Under the pieces are notes generated by a model. The model saw only the letters and a program-made list of their open reading frames with translations, did no database searches and had not been told where the DNA came from. A stretch of 64,000 nucleotides of DNA, from NCBI GenBank assembly GCA_033816765.1, contig CM066296.1, positions 2,728,001 to 2,792,000 on the forward strand, given 5' to 3'. The position numbers were made by a program, and so were the translations under genes. Every line of letters begins with the position of its first letter. The first letter of the stretch is position 1. This stretch comes from Nothopassalora personata (Eukaryota > Ascomycota > Dothideomycetes > Mycosphaerellales > Mycosphaerellaceae). This document shows positions 11,379 to 22,220 of this stretch, in pieces.

Positions 11379-12866
11379 CTTGCTCTTGATAATCTCTTGC
11401 TTGCTTAAAAGAGTAAGACAGGGTCACTGGCAAAGCAGACGTGAGACGAAGGAGCAGCAAGAAAGAGTGAACTAAGGCGAAAGACAGCTCAACGAAAGGG
11501 AGCGTACAAAACCGAGACCTAGCACAGGGACAAACGAAGAACTCTTATAAGCTTGCAGGTGCACCGCCTCAGCCATATGCCCTGCTGCCGCGATGACAGT
11601 CGACATCTCCGATGGAAGCACAATCAATGCAAAGGATCTGGGTCGAGGCAGAGGGTATGCACTGTCATGCAACCATCACACATCGCATTGCCACTATCCG
11701 ACATTAGTCACATCGATCTAGCCTCATCGCAGTAATTAGAGCGTGTTGCGTTTGCTCAAGTGAGAGCCAAAAAAGCTGAAAGTGCGAGCCGTGGCGTTTG
11801 ACACGGGAAGGGGTTCTGCATGTGAAATACTCCTGACCCAAGGTCAGGATTTTGGGTGCAGTCTGCAGTGACTGACATCAGAGAGGTTGGCACCGAGTCG
11901 ATGGTCAATGGTTTCGCTTGTTCTTGGTGTGTGATTCTGATACGGGTCAACGGGTAGCGTCCTGGAACCAGGAGTCGCAAAGTGCAGGAGCCGCTGCTCC
12001 GCAAGGCAGCCATCCGATCCAGTGATCCATACTGATCGATACTGCTCAACGAAGGGACATCTTGAGGAATGGTCCAATCGCGGATATCTGCCCTGCATCG
12101 AAGTCTCGCAACTGCTGCTGCCAGGCTCTGAAGACGCAAATGCTTGACCTCAGAGCACAGCTGAAATCAGCTAGGGCGTTGACAAGTAAAAGGAGTTTAC
12201 TCCAAGTTAGTGCACCCAAATCGACTGTCAGGTCTCCGGCCGCAGGTCGTGTAACAAGACTAAGGTTTGCGGCTCTTGCGGCTGCACGGTTTGTGCGCTT
12301 GCTGTCAATTCGATCAAACGATCCCTTGATCTGTCACTCAATGCATACGCAGTGCCGGAGCAATCATGGTGACAGTCTGACTTTCTGCTGTTGCTCATAC
12401 GGCTGGTTCATGCGCCTAGCACCATCGCCATTCCTCATCTGAGACCCACGGCATGGCCTCATATGGCGCCTTATCGTGGCTGCCACACTTGACGCCTTCA
12501 TGCACTCGATGAGGAGGTGTTCACGCCTCATGTAAGGGTAAGGCAAGTAGCTGATCCTGGTACGCGACTGATTTCAAACAAGCGCGGCTGCAGGTACTGT
12601 GCAACCCGTGAAAAATAAGCCACACGCGGTGTAACAGGGCTTCCAGGTCGTGCAGTCGGTCACTGCTGCGACCTGTCAGCCAGTCTGGGTGCGACTCGGC
12701 TCGGCCGCTTGCTGATGACAGAGCGTTGTTGGGTCTGTAGAATCTCATGTGACAAAATCCCCAATGCTCGCGTTCCTTGGTCTCCCAATGCAGGCAAGAA
12801 GTCCGGTCAGATGCTGCCATTGCCTCGTGTCGAGTTGGAACACTGCAAATTGCGCATGTTTTGACG
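11379..12866. other. Intergenic stretch with no supported gene
   Basis: Short overlapping frames occur on both strands, including 11756-12139 and 12521-12931 on the minus strand, but none shows recognisable domains. The right part is probably the 3' flank of the Ldb17-like gene and the left part the promoter of the secreted-protein gene. Confidence 0.5.
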
Positions 12867-14493
12867 TCAAGTGGCCGCATTCTCATCAGCAAAAGGACTC
12901 CTCGTATCAGCCCTCTCGATGCCACCTCCACCGGCCGTCACCATGTCTCTTGGCGGTACTTCCAACATCCCACTCCCAGTCATGCCATTGGTAGTCGCAG
13001 CCATTCCATTCGTCGTGCCCAAAGCCTTCCTCCCCTTCCGCCCTCGCCTCGGGGCCGGCACACTCGGCTTCTGCTTTGTAACCTTCGCACTCACATCCGT
13101 CACGCTAAGAGTACTGACCCCCGCCTCCTCTACACTTATTCCCAGTAATTTCTTCGCCACTGCAGAGTCCGTTGGCGCAACCTCCTTCAGCTTGTCTTTC
13201 AGCGCGGTATCTTCCTCCTCGTCGCCTTCCTCCTTCAGCCACTGAATCTGCTTGCACCTCAGAACCAGCCGAATGACCGTCTCATCCACAGGCGCGAAAT
13301 GCGCCGAAGATCGATTGACGAGCAGGTACAGCAGCTTTCGCACCTCTTCGCGCTTGTAGTTGTTACCTTCGCGGGCAAGTTGAGTGTTCTTGAGGAGTGG
13401 GCACAAGACCCTAAGGTATGTATGTCGCAACGCACGGCCTCCATCTCGTTCCTCGTCGCTTCCAGTTCCAGAACCAGGGTCGAGGTCCAGGAGGTTGCGG
13501 ATTATGACGTCGACCAGGACGTGCAGATCGTTGGTGTAAAAGTACTCGTATGTGCTCGGAGTGGTGAAGAGGAGGTAGAGGAGTTTGAGGATGAGGAGTT
13601 GAGGGCCGAGATCTGATTCGCGGTTGAGGAGGAGGATCAGGTTCTCGCCGAAGGTCATGTAGGAGGGGCCGTGGAGGCTGAGCAGCTTGAGGATGCGGTT
13701 GGTGACAGGGCTTGTGTTGGGGGAAGAGGCTTCGTTGGCGAGGCACATGTACTGCTCGTTCAGGACCAGCAGAACGCGGATGATGGGGTAGTGGTAGGGG
13801 TCGTCTGCATCGTCCGAGAGCTCTTCGATCAGCTGGAAGAGGTAGAGGATGAAGGCGTCGTCGACCGCTGTCAGGTCTGCACGCGACAATTTCTGAATGC
13901 GGCTCATCTCGAAGAGCAATTCCAGCAGCAGTTTATGCAACCCCACATCGTCGTCTCTCCGTGCTCTTATCAATTCCACCAGGCGCGGAAATGCTCCCTC
14001 CTTCTGCATCATCCCATACGCGACCTCATTGCCCCGACCATCGAACAGTAGCACTGCTGCGACCAAGTGTAGTGTATCCGCACCGTCCTCTTGCAGCAGG
14101 CAATACAAGATCTGCCTCCTCACATAGTCCTGGTTCGCCTTGAAAAGCTCCGAGTCCAACAGCTTGTAACAAGATCGTGCGATATCATGCTCCGACTGAA
14201 GGTATGCCTGCCTGAACTTGGTCACAAAAGCCAAGTAGTTCCGGAGTGTATCGTCTATGAGTTCGTTCGTCTCGTGAGGACTGTCCACGATTTCGTCATG
14301 CTCTACGAAATGGCATGATATGTCAGTATCGCCCACATCTACTTCTGCCTTCACTTGAGCATTTGCACATGCGATCCCGGAGATTCTGTGTTCCCGTCCC
14401 GAGGCGATGAAGTGAATGTGAGTACTCACCTTCCCAAAACTCATCCTCATTCTCGACAGTCCACTCGAAATCATCATCATCGTCCGAGTCCAT
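12867..14493 (-). CDS. LDB17: Ldb17/SPIN90/Dip1-type actin regulator (DUF2013)
   Basis: Two exons (14493-14430 and 14302-12867) flank a 127-bp intron at 14303-14429 with GTGAGT donor, ACTGACAT branch region and TTCGTAG acceptor, giving 499 residues. The start is an acidic segment (MDSDDDDDFEW) typical of the family. An Arm-like alpha-helical SPIN90/Ldb17 leucine-rich domain covers roughly residues 60-370 (for example LFDGRGNEVAYGMMQKEG and LLLLNRESDLGPQLLILK). The tail is Pro/basic (PSVPAPRRGRKGRK). In yeasts Ldb17/Dip1 activates the Arp2/3 complex at endocytic actin patches and nucleates linear seed filaments. An upstream extension of the same frame to 14681 is an artefact that reads into the transposon's inverted repeat. 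Confidence 0.85.
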
Positions 14494-14645
14494 ATCTTCG
14501 TCGCCGACCCATGTGGTCTCAAGACTGCCGGCGACCGGCGCACGAAGCAGGTGTGAATAGCAATAGCAATAGCAATGCTGTGAGGACAATGTGCAGGAAA
14601 GGCTGCCTGGTTGGTGGTGACGAAGGCAGAGTGGAGCCGACGACA

Positions 14646-14688
14646 GTGGCCTAGGCTTACAAAACCGGCAAATACCCGCATTCAAAAT
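14646..14688 (+). repeat. Left terminal inverted repeat of host transposon
   Basis: The first 31 bases match the reverse complement of the right end exactly up to base 30. The match continues with three mismatches over the next 13 bases, two of them C/T or A/G transitions. It lies 153 bp upstream of the Ldb17-like start codon. Confidence 0.85.
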
Positions 14689-15312
14689 TCGCAATCCTTA
14701 ATCCTCATTATTATAGACTCGCTATTTGTCTTATAGACTCGCTATTTGTCTAACAGCACACTCGCTATATTGCTTTATACAATGCCACGTCTAGCGATCG
14801 ATCTAGAGCCCTTTCGCATCGATATCGAGCTATAGACTGCCGCTAAATTCACATAGGCAGCTATTCGAGACAACCTCTTTAATCTCTACGGTGTTCGAAT
14901 TAGCGAACGGACCCTCCGCTAGCGACTCGTAGAGTAGCGAGGGACTCGCGAGGATAATTAGGCTTATAATTAGGCTCGCTAGGCCGAGCTACGCTAGCGA
15001 GTCGAGGAACTATTCTAGAAATATAGCCTCGACGATAGCGAGTCTTATACTATCCTCCGCCTCGATAGATTCGACCTTACCCTTCGCTAGTATCAAGAGC
15101 TACGAAGAGGTATTAGATTAAAGCGTAGTCTTAGTAAAGAATAAGCTCTAGCTATAGAGCCTAAGATATAGCGAGTCCTTTAGGAAGTTATAAGCAGTAG
15201 CTATTAGCAAGACTAGGGCTATCGTAAGCTAGTAAGAGAGCTACGTAAGAGACATTATATTATTAGACGGTAGGATAGACTCGGTGTCTATAGACTCGTA
15301 GACTAGACTCGC

Positions 15313-15747
15313 TGTTACGGTTCGGATGAAGGACGGTGCAGGACGTGGCATGGGGAGGAAGAATCAGAAGACACGAACCAATCGCTAGGAAGAGAAAGGG
15401 ACCCCACGTCCGGGTCACGTGCACGACCGCGCGCTTAGTGCATGGTCGAACACGACCGCAGAAGTAGCGTATGGACGTACACGACCACACGACCAGACGA
15501 CCGGTCGAGTGGACAGACGGACATCTAACACCGGATGGCATACGAACCTCCTTTGTATTTAGGAACGCTAGAAACCCTTATGGTTCTGATGCGTTCAACT
15601 CATGTTACTATCTCACTGATTGGAATACAACTCTTATTCCTATCATTCATCTTCGCTCAGCTTGCTTCAGCCTCTCCAAAGAATAATACCGCCACGTGAC
15701 TTGACTTATCTCTCTTTTGAGACTAGCCCTGGAACGAGACAATAACA
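15313..15747 (+). repeat. Solo Gypsy LTR (435 bp) with CTCGC target duplication
   Basis: The segment starts TGTTACGG, ends AATAACA, and is flanked on both sides by CTCGC (15308-15312 and 15748-15752). Its right half, from the TATTTAGG core promoter to the end, is nearly identical to the LTR of the complete Gypsy element at 16265. Its left half (U3) is unrelated. There is no RIP signature. It is the product of LTR-LTR recombination of a related element. Confidence 0.9.
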
Positions 15748-16264
15748 CTCGCTAACTTTATTAGCGACCGTATTAGGACACTCGCTCGTGCGATTAACCC
15801 TGTTCCTTTTATCTCTTATAATCCTATAATGCGAGACCCTATAATACCGCGGTATACGAGGCTAAAAGTAGAAGGTCCTAACGACGTCTAGTTAATCGAT
15901 GCCTTTCTAAAATACGAGCGCTTTAAGATATAGATCTACGCTTATATTAACGTCTACTCTCGGCGGGTTATCTAGTACTACATAGGGCCTATAGCGAAGA
16001 CGAAGTTCTCTATATTTACTTAATACGTTAGAGTAATACATTACGGTAGTAGGGTGCTAAATCGCGTACGATCTAATTAGGGCGTTAAGACGCCTATACT
16101 AGCCGATGCCTATCTACAAGTCCGAGAGCGACTCGCTAGCAATCTACTTACGTTCGATAAGGCCTTCTAGTACACCTTAAGCAAGGGTAATTAAACTATC
16201 GAACACTAGTAGGGCGAGGGTACTAAGGCTACATTTAATCGCTAGAGAGACCTCTTTAATTAGT

Positions 16265-16694
16265 TGTTACGGAATGATTCCCATGGACCCTGGAATCATA
16301 ATGACAAGACGAACACGTGACTCAAAGACGAACACGTGACTCATCCTGCCTGAGCGCTCAGACTTGGAGCGATCAGACTGCTCATGCTCAGACTGATCAG
16401 ACTGCTCATGCTCAGACTGATCAGACTGCTCATGCTCAGACTGATCAGACTGCTCATGCTCAGACTGATCAGACTGATCACCGAGATCTACGAATCTCCT
16501 TTGTATTTAGGAACGCTAGAAACCCTTATGGTTCTAATGCGTTCAACTCATGTTACTATCTCACTGATTGGAATACAACTCTTATTCCTATCATTCATCT
16601 TCGCTCAGCTTGCTTCAGCCTCTCCAAAGAATAATACCGCCACGTGACTTGACTTATCTCTCTTTGAGACTAGCCCTGGAACGAGACGATAACA
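16265..16694 (+). repeat. 5' LTR of young Gypsy element
   Basis: The LTR starts TGTTACGG and ends GATAACA. Its U3 holds four tandem copies of a 24-bp unit based on CTCATGCTCAGACTGATCAG. A TATTTA core promoter lies at 16504-16509, with GCGTTCAA 35 bp downstream as the likely start of the transcript. Confidence 0.95.
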
Positions 16695-16696
16695 CT

Positions 16697-16704
16697 TTGA
16701 ACGC
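16697..16704 (+). other. Putative self-priming primer-binding site
   Basis: The sequence TTGAACGC begins two bases after the 5' LTR. It is exactly complementary to GCGTTCAA at 16539-16546, the position expected for the RNA 5' end about 35 bp after the TATTTA box. No tRNA 3'-end complement starting with TGG is seen here. Tf1-type elements prime reverse transcription this way. Confidence 0.5.
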
Positions 16705-16711
16705 CCTCAGG

Positions 16712-18733
16712 ATGAGCGCTACTCAAGCAGCTGGTAGGGGAACACCCGCCCCCAGCGAAGCAGGAAGCATCCGCCGTGCGCCACCACAACAGACCGCTAC
16801 GAGGAACGATGAGTCTGACGACGATGACGAGCCTATTCCAAGGAAGAATGACGTTAAGGCTGCTAAGCCAGACCTCTTCTATGGAGATAGAGCCAAGTTC
16901 GACGACTGGATCAGTCAGATGGATATGTACCTCATGTTCAACCCAGTCGATGCCGATAAAAGAACTATTTTCGCCATCACGTACCTTCGCGGAAGTGCGC
17001 AGAACTGGATCAAACCTTACCTTAAGGAATACCTTGAAGGTATGGGACGACAAGACCCCACCGGAATGTTCAGGAGCTACACCCTTTTCAAAGAAAAGAT
17101 GAAGTCAATCTTTGGAACCTCGAACGAAGTCCAACAGGCCATACGAATTATTCAACACCTAAAGCAGAAGACGTCTACTTCAGAGTATGCCGCCAAATTC
17201 GAAGAATACGGACAAATCACCGGATGGGACCAGACGGCGTTGATGACTATGTTCCGACGTGGACTTAAGGACTCCGTCAAGGACGAGTTGATAAGACACG
17301 GGGGACGGATCACCAACCTCGAAGAGCTAATGAAGGCGTCGATCAATATCGATGATCAGCTCTGGGAACGACACCAGGAAAAGAAATACGACTCCAAAGT
17401 AGGAGGAATAGCAGGATATGCTCCGGACCGCAGACCCTTAGGAGGATACGTTGCGAGGGGAGAATTCTCACGACAAAACCAACCCTACTATGGACCACAG
17501 CCAATGGAACTGGACGTTACCCAACGAGGACGGAAGATCGTTAAGAGTAGGGGCCACGGAAAGCCCTTTAAAGGAAAAGGAAAACTCACATGCTATGCCT
17601 GTGGCAAGGAAGGTCACATGGCGCGGGATTGCCGCGGTAAAAATATGGTGCGCCGCGAGCAGTTCAATATGATGCAACCCCGAACTAGTAAATCTGAGAG
17701 CAGCGTTGGATCTCGGGGAGATACCGACTATACTCGGAGAGTGGGGGAGAGAGCTAGCAACAGAAGCACGACGCCTCTCCTGGACCCCTCAGAAGGACGA
17801 GGAGGATACTATGGGCAGCAAATGGTGGTCATTCCATTTGATGCGAAGAACCAACCACGACAGTTCAACATGATGACACGAAGAGTCGACTACGAGACCG
17901 AACCTGAGCCTCGAAATGGTCATGGAAGCCTTCATTGGCGATTCTGTTACCAAGACTCGTGTCAAATCCACTACGCCGCGAAGTCAGGCGCAGGGTATTG
18001 GCCTCGGCAACCACGAGGAACCCTGGGAGCGACGCATAGGCAAGACGCCACGCTCAGAGAAGTGGACATCGATGAATCCTACTTCAACAAAGATGGAAGC
18101 GACAAAGAAAATCAGGACCCAGGATGGAACGGATCATGGTCACCAGAACCACAGGAAGAAAGTCAAGAAACCACCGGGCTAGATACCATCGAGGAAGAAC
18201 AGGATCCGGAAGAATCAAGCGAAGAAGATTCCTCCGAAGGAGAAGAGAGCGACACTAACGACGACAACGAACAACTTACCTTCACGGTAGATGCACCTAA
18301 GAAACTGTACGACATGATTATCTACCTACAGAGAAGGCACGAGGAATTCCTACCTAAAATAGGCGGACGAAGAAGGCTACATTCCATTGAGTTTGACAAG
18401 ACACTTAACACCCTACGAGGCATGGCCTGGGGATACCCACTCATGGAAACAACCGAGAACCTAGCAACCGCCATTACAGAACGACCACCGATAGGAAGCC
18501 GAATAACAGGAACCGGATATCTTACACCGTCAGGGACATTCATATCGAATGAATTACGAACAGCAGTACAGCATGTACGGGCTCTCTACTCAGAAACGCA
18601 GAAGATCCAGGAACGCAATAGATTACAAGTGTGGACACAGGGCAACGGGCTACAGGTTCTAGCCGAAGCCTCTAGGCACGAAGCACAGCGAACCGCATAC
18701 CATTCGGGAAAAGGATCAGCTCCCCAGGAATGA
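16712..18733 (+). CDS. gag: Gypsy Gag protein (673 aa) with zinc knuckle
   Basis: The start at ATG 16712 (MSATQAAGRGTPAPSEAG) lies 17 bases after the LTR; the open frame also extends upstream into the LTR without a good start. Residues about 50-200 form the retrotransposon Gag capsid-like region (DLFYGDRAKFDDWISQMDMY, then FAITYLRGSAQNWI and FEEYGQITGWDQTALMTMF). A basic linker precedes a CCHC zinc knuckle (CYACGKEGHMARDC, about 17591-17632). The C-terminal third is acidic and Ser/Glu-rich with a predicted helical tail, unusually long for a fungal Gag. The stop overlaps the pol start as ATGA. Gag packages the element's RNA into virus-like particles. Confidence 0.9.
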   Translation: MSATQAAGRGTPAPSEAGSIRRAPPQQTATRNDESDDDDEPIPRKNDVKAAKPDLFYGDRAKFDDWISQMDMYLMFNPVDADKRTIFAITYLRGSAQNWIKPYLKEYLEGMGRQDPTGMFRSYTLFKEKMKSIFGTSNEVQQAIRIIQHLKQKTSTSEYAAKFEEYGQITGWDQTALMTMFRRGLKDSVKDELIRHGGRITNLEELMKASINIDDQLWERHQEKKYDSKVGGIAGYAPDRRPLGGYVARGEFSRQNQPYYGPQPMELDVTQRGRKIVKSRGHGKPFKGKGKLTCYACGKEGHMARDCRGKNMVRREQFNMMQPRTSKSESSVGSRGDTDYTRRVGERASNRSTTPLLDPSEGRGGYYGQQMVVIPFDAKNQPRQFNMMTRRVDYETEPEPRNGHGSLHWRFCYQDSCQIHYAAKSGAGYWPRQPRGTLGATHRQDATLREVDIDESYFNKDGSDKENQDPGWNGSWSPEPQEESQETTGLDTIEEEQDPEESSEEDSSEGEESDTNDDNEQLTFTVDAPKKLYDMIIYLQRRHEEFLPKIGGRRRLHSIEFDKTLNTLRGMAWGYPLMETTENLATAITERPPIGSRITGTGYLTPSGTFISNELRTAVQHVRALYSETQKIQERNRLQVWTQGNGLQVLAEASRHEAQRTAYHSGKGSAPQE

Positions 18734-21700
18734 GCGACCGGAGGGAGTTATGCAACACTCAGGCTCACGCATCGACATCAAACACAGTTTTCCAGACACA
18801 AGCAATCGTCAACGGACACAAAACCAGTGTCATGATCGACTCAGGAGCAGCGGGGAATTTTATCTCCGAGTCTTTCACAAGAAGAAACGGGTTAGCTACC
18901 CTGAAGAAGAAATGGGGTTACGAGTTGATCGCGGTAAACGGATCATCGTTACCTAGCGTGGAATGGGAGACGATACCATTGCCACTGGCTATCCAACAGC
19001 ACCACGAGAATATTACCTTGGATGTCACTGATATGGCCAGTCATGACATAGTATTAGGTATGCCTTGGTTGAGAAAGCACAATCCAGTAATCGACTGGAG
19101 AAGAGGAGTACTCACATTTAGGGAATGCGATTGCGTTGTCGACATTCAGCCTGCGCAGTGGCAGCGTTCACTGGCAGATGAGGCAAGGAAACAGCTAAAC
19201 GAGATACAGCTTGCGCCGACTAGAAGGACAAAAGAACCACCTTCGACCGGGACAGACACTGGCGTGGGGCCGCCGGGTCACGAAGTCACTGGAAGTGATG
19301 GAAGTAACGCACCATCGAAGAATACTAACATCTCAGAGTTGAGTATTCCCAAGGAATATCGCAAGTGGTCGCGACTCTTTGAAGAGGAGAGAGGCAAAAC
19401 CGCCTTACCTAAGCACCGCCCATGGGATCATAAGATTAACATTCAGCCAGGGAAAGAGCCTCCATGGGGACCCCTATATCAAATGTCTGAGAAAGAGCTA
19501 CAGACCCTACGAGAATGGCTGAAGGAGAAGCTAGCCAAAGGATGGATAAGAAGATCCACCTCGAGTGCAGGAACTCCATAACCGATACCCGCTACCCAAC
19601 ATCGAAGAAGCACAAGACAGATTAACCGGATCAGACTGGTACACGAAGATTGACCTACGAGATGCCTTCTACGCTATACGGATGGCAGAAGGAGAAGAAT
19701 GGAAAACCGCTTTCAGAACAAGATACGGACTTTACGAATTCTTGGTTATGCCAATGGGATTGACCAACGCACCCGCATCCTGCCAGGACCTTGTTAACGA
19801 AACACTTAGAGACCTACTCGACGTATGCGTTATCGCCTACATGGACGACATACTGGTCTACACAAAAGGATCCCTACAGGAACACATAAAACAAGTCCAG
19901 GACGTCTTCGAACGACTTACACAATCAGGATTCAAGACGGCACCCGAGAAATGCGAATTCCATAAGAAAGAAGTCAAATTCTTGGGCTTCATTATTAGCA
20001 CTACAGGGATAACGATCGACCCTGCGAAGACACAGTCAATTAGAGAGTGGCCAGAACCGAAAACAGTCAAGGACGTACAATCATTCCTTGGACTAGCGAA
20101 CTACAACCGGAAATTTATTAAGGACTATTCAAAGATAGCAGCACCAATGACGATGCTTACAAGAAAGGACGTCACCTGGAAATGGGGAAAAGAACAGACT
20201 GAAGCATTCAAGAAACTTAAGGAACAATGCGCTTCAGCCCCCACGCTTCGACTATTCGATGGTAGCAAGGAAGTCCACATCGAGACCGACGCGTCTGATA
20301 TGGCAATAGGCGCATGTCTAACACAGACACACGACGGGCAGAGACACCCAGTAGCCTATTACTCCCGGAAAATGACCACAGCGGAACAGAACTACGACAT
20401 CCATGATAAAGAGCTTCTAGCCATTGTTGCTGCTATGCAACATTGGAGAGTATATGTCGAGGGCCCACCGAAGTTAACGATTCTTTCTGACCACAAGAAT
20501 CTTACGTACTTCACGACGACGAAAGAACTTACCCGAAGGCAAGCCCGCTGGTCGGAGCTGCTAGGACAGTATAAGTTCGAAATCAAATATACTCCAGGAC
20601 GAGAGAATGGCCGCGCCGACGCGTTGAGCCGAAGAAGCGACTACATGGAAGGAAAAGAACCAGTGCAACATAAAATACTAAAGACAAACCCCGACGGAAG
20701 TCTTAGTGCCAACACAAGAGAATTTAACAACATCGTACGGATATTAGGCGACAGGGACGAACAATTCCCTATATCGCAAGGAAAATACCAAGTACCTAAG
20801 GATCGAGAAGAAGAATGCATACGACAACATCACGACGGACCAAATTACGGACACCCCGGAACTTCAAAAACAATGGACCTAATACAGCGCAGTTTCTCAT
20901 TTCCACAGATGAGACTTAAGGTGTCACGCTATATTAAACAATGCGTACACTGCCAACGAAACAAGGCTGCGAGACACGCAAAATACGGTCACCTACAGTT
21001 CAGGACACCACCAACGAAACCATGGGACGAAGTCACAATGGACTTTATCACGAAACTCCCACCGTCAAGAGATCAAGTTACGAAACAACCATACGACATG
21101 ATACTAGTCATGGTTGATAGACTTACGAAATACGCACACTTCATTCCTGCATCGGAAACGTACAATGCAGAGCAGCTCGGATACCTCGTACTAGACAGAC
21201 TTATCCGATACCATGGATTCCCTCAAGCATTTATAACGGACAGAGACAAGCTATTTACATCGAACTATTGGAAGACGCTTATGGGAACGATCGGAATCAA
21301 ACACAAGCTGTCGACAGCATATCATCCGGAGACAGACGGACAAACCGAAAGGATGAATCAAACGCTAGAACAATACCTACGACACTACATCAACTACGCA
21401 CAAGACAACTGGGTTTCATTACTGCCAATGGCGCAGATTGCACTGAACAACCACAAATCGGAGACAACTTCAACGACGCCATTTTATGCGAACTTTGGTA
21501 AAGATCCTAACCTATTTGGAACACCTGGATCCCACCCACAAGCCGAAAGAGCAATCGTGACGACGGACACTCTTAAGGAAGTGCACAAAGAAACACGCAA
21601 GGCGATCGAAGATGCACAACGAAAACTGTCTCAACAACGGCAGGACACGAGAAAAATGGCACCTCTGCTAAAAGAGGGGGATAAGGTCTATCTCCTTACA

Positions 21701-22078
21701 AAAAACTTGAGAACAAGAAGACAGACCAAGAAACTGGATCACGTCAAGGTCGGACCATTTTTAATCGACAAAGTCGTAGGACTAGTCAACTATCGACTAC
21801 GACTACCACCAGACGCCAAAATCCACCCAGTCTTCCATATCTCCAAGTTGGAACCCGCAGACGCCGAAACACCCTGCCAGGAGAGCTTCCATTTTAAACC
21901 GGAAGCAGAAAACGAATTTGAAGTCGAAAGAATCCTAGATAAGAAAGGTCAGCGATACCTTGTCAAATGGAAAGGATACGACGAATCAGAAAATACCTGG
22001 GAACCAAAACAAAACCTACGAAACTGTCAGCAAAAGATCCAGGAATACTACAAGACCAAAAAGCGGCCAGCGGACTAG
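18730..22078 (+). pseudogene. pol: Gypsy Pol polyprotein, frameshifted by a 77-bp deletion
   Basis: The first frame (18730-19581) has a retropepsin (VMIDSGAAGNF, about 18830) and the start of reverse transcriptase. The second frame (19565-22078) has the rest of reverse transcriptase (AYMDDILVYT, 19838), RNase H (ETDASDMAIGA), an integrase HHCC finger (about 20820-20960) and the integrase core (D at MDFITKLP, D at FITDRDKLF, E at HPETDGQTERMNQ). A GPF-type module and a C-terminal chromodomain (YLVKWKGYDESENTWEP, about 21957) follow. Against the sister copy, 77 bp after GGAACTCCAT (19578) are missing, removing reverse-transcriptase fingers residues and shifting frame by one. Otherwise the ORF is intact. 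The chromodomain probably targets integration to modified histones. Confidence 0.9.
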
Positions 22079-22108
22079 TCACCGATTGGTGACCAGTCCG
22101 CCGGGAGC

Positions 22109-22181
22109 AGCTAGAGTAGGAATCGAACCCACGACCTCAAGAGTGTAGACAACTTGCGCTCTACCACTGAGCTACCTAGCC
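22109..22181 (-). tRNA. tRNA-like sequence inside the Gypsy element, anticodon unclear
   Basis: On the minus strand, 73 nt fold as a tRNA. The acceptor is GGCTAGG with TCTAGCT (7 pairs including two G-T), the D arm is GCTC/GAGC, and the T arm is GTGGG/CCTAC around TTCGATT, with a five-base variable loop. The pol III A box (TAGCTCAGTGG) and B box (GGTTCGATTCC) match consensus. The anticodon stem has four pairs (CAAG/CTTG) but the loop is too long (9-11 nt), so no anticodon can be named. It may be a captured tRNA, a tRNA pseudogene or an organellar-type tRNA. The sister Gypsy copy has no counterpart. Confidence 0.5.
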
Positions 22182-22220
22182 GATCAATGGAAACAGGGAC
22201 ACAACTTACAAATAAGTACC

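Noticed and set aside
14494..14681. N-terminal extension of the Ldb17-like frame to 14681
   Set aside because: The extension reads into the transposon terminal inverted repeat and replaces the conserved acidic N-terminal exon.
16317..16634. Open frame with eight-residue AHAQTDQT repeats in the Gypsy LTR
   Set aside because: It is the translation of the 24-bp LTR repeat array, occurs in both LTRs, and has no start context or domain.
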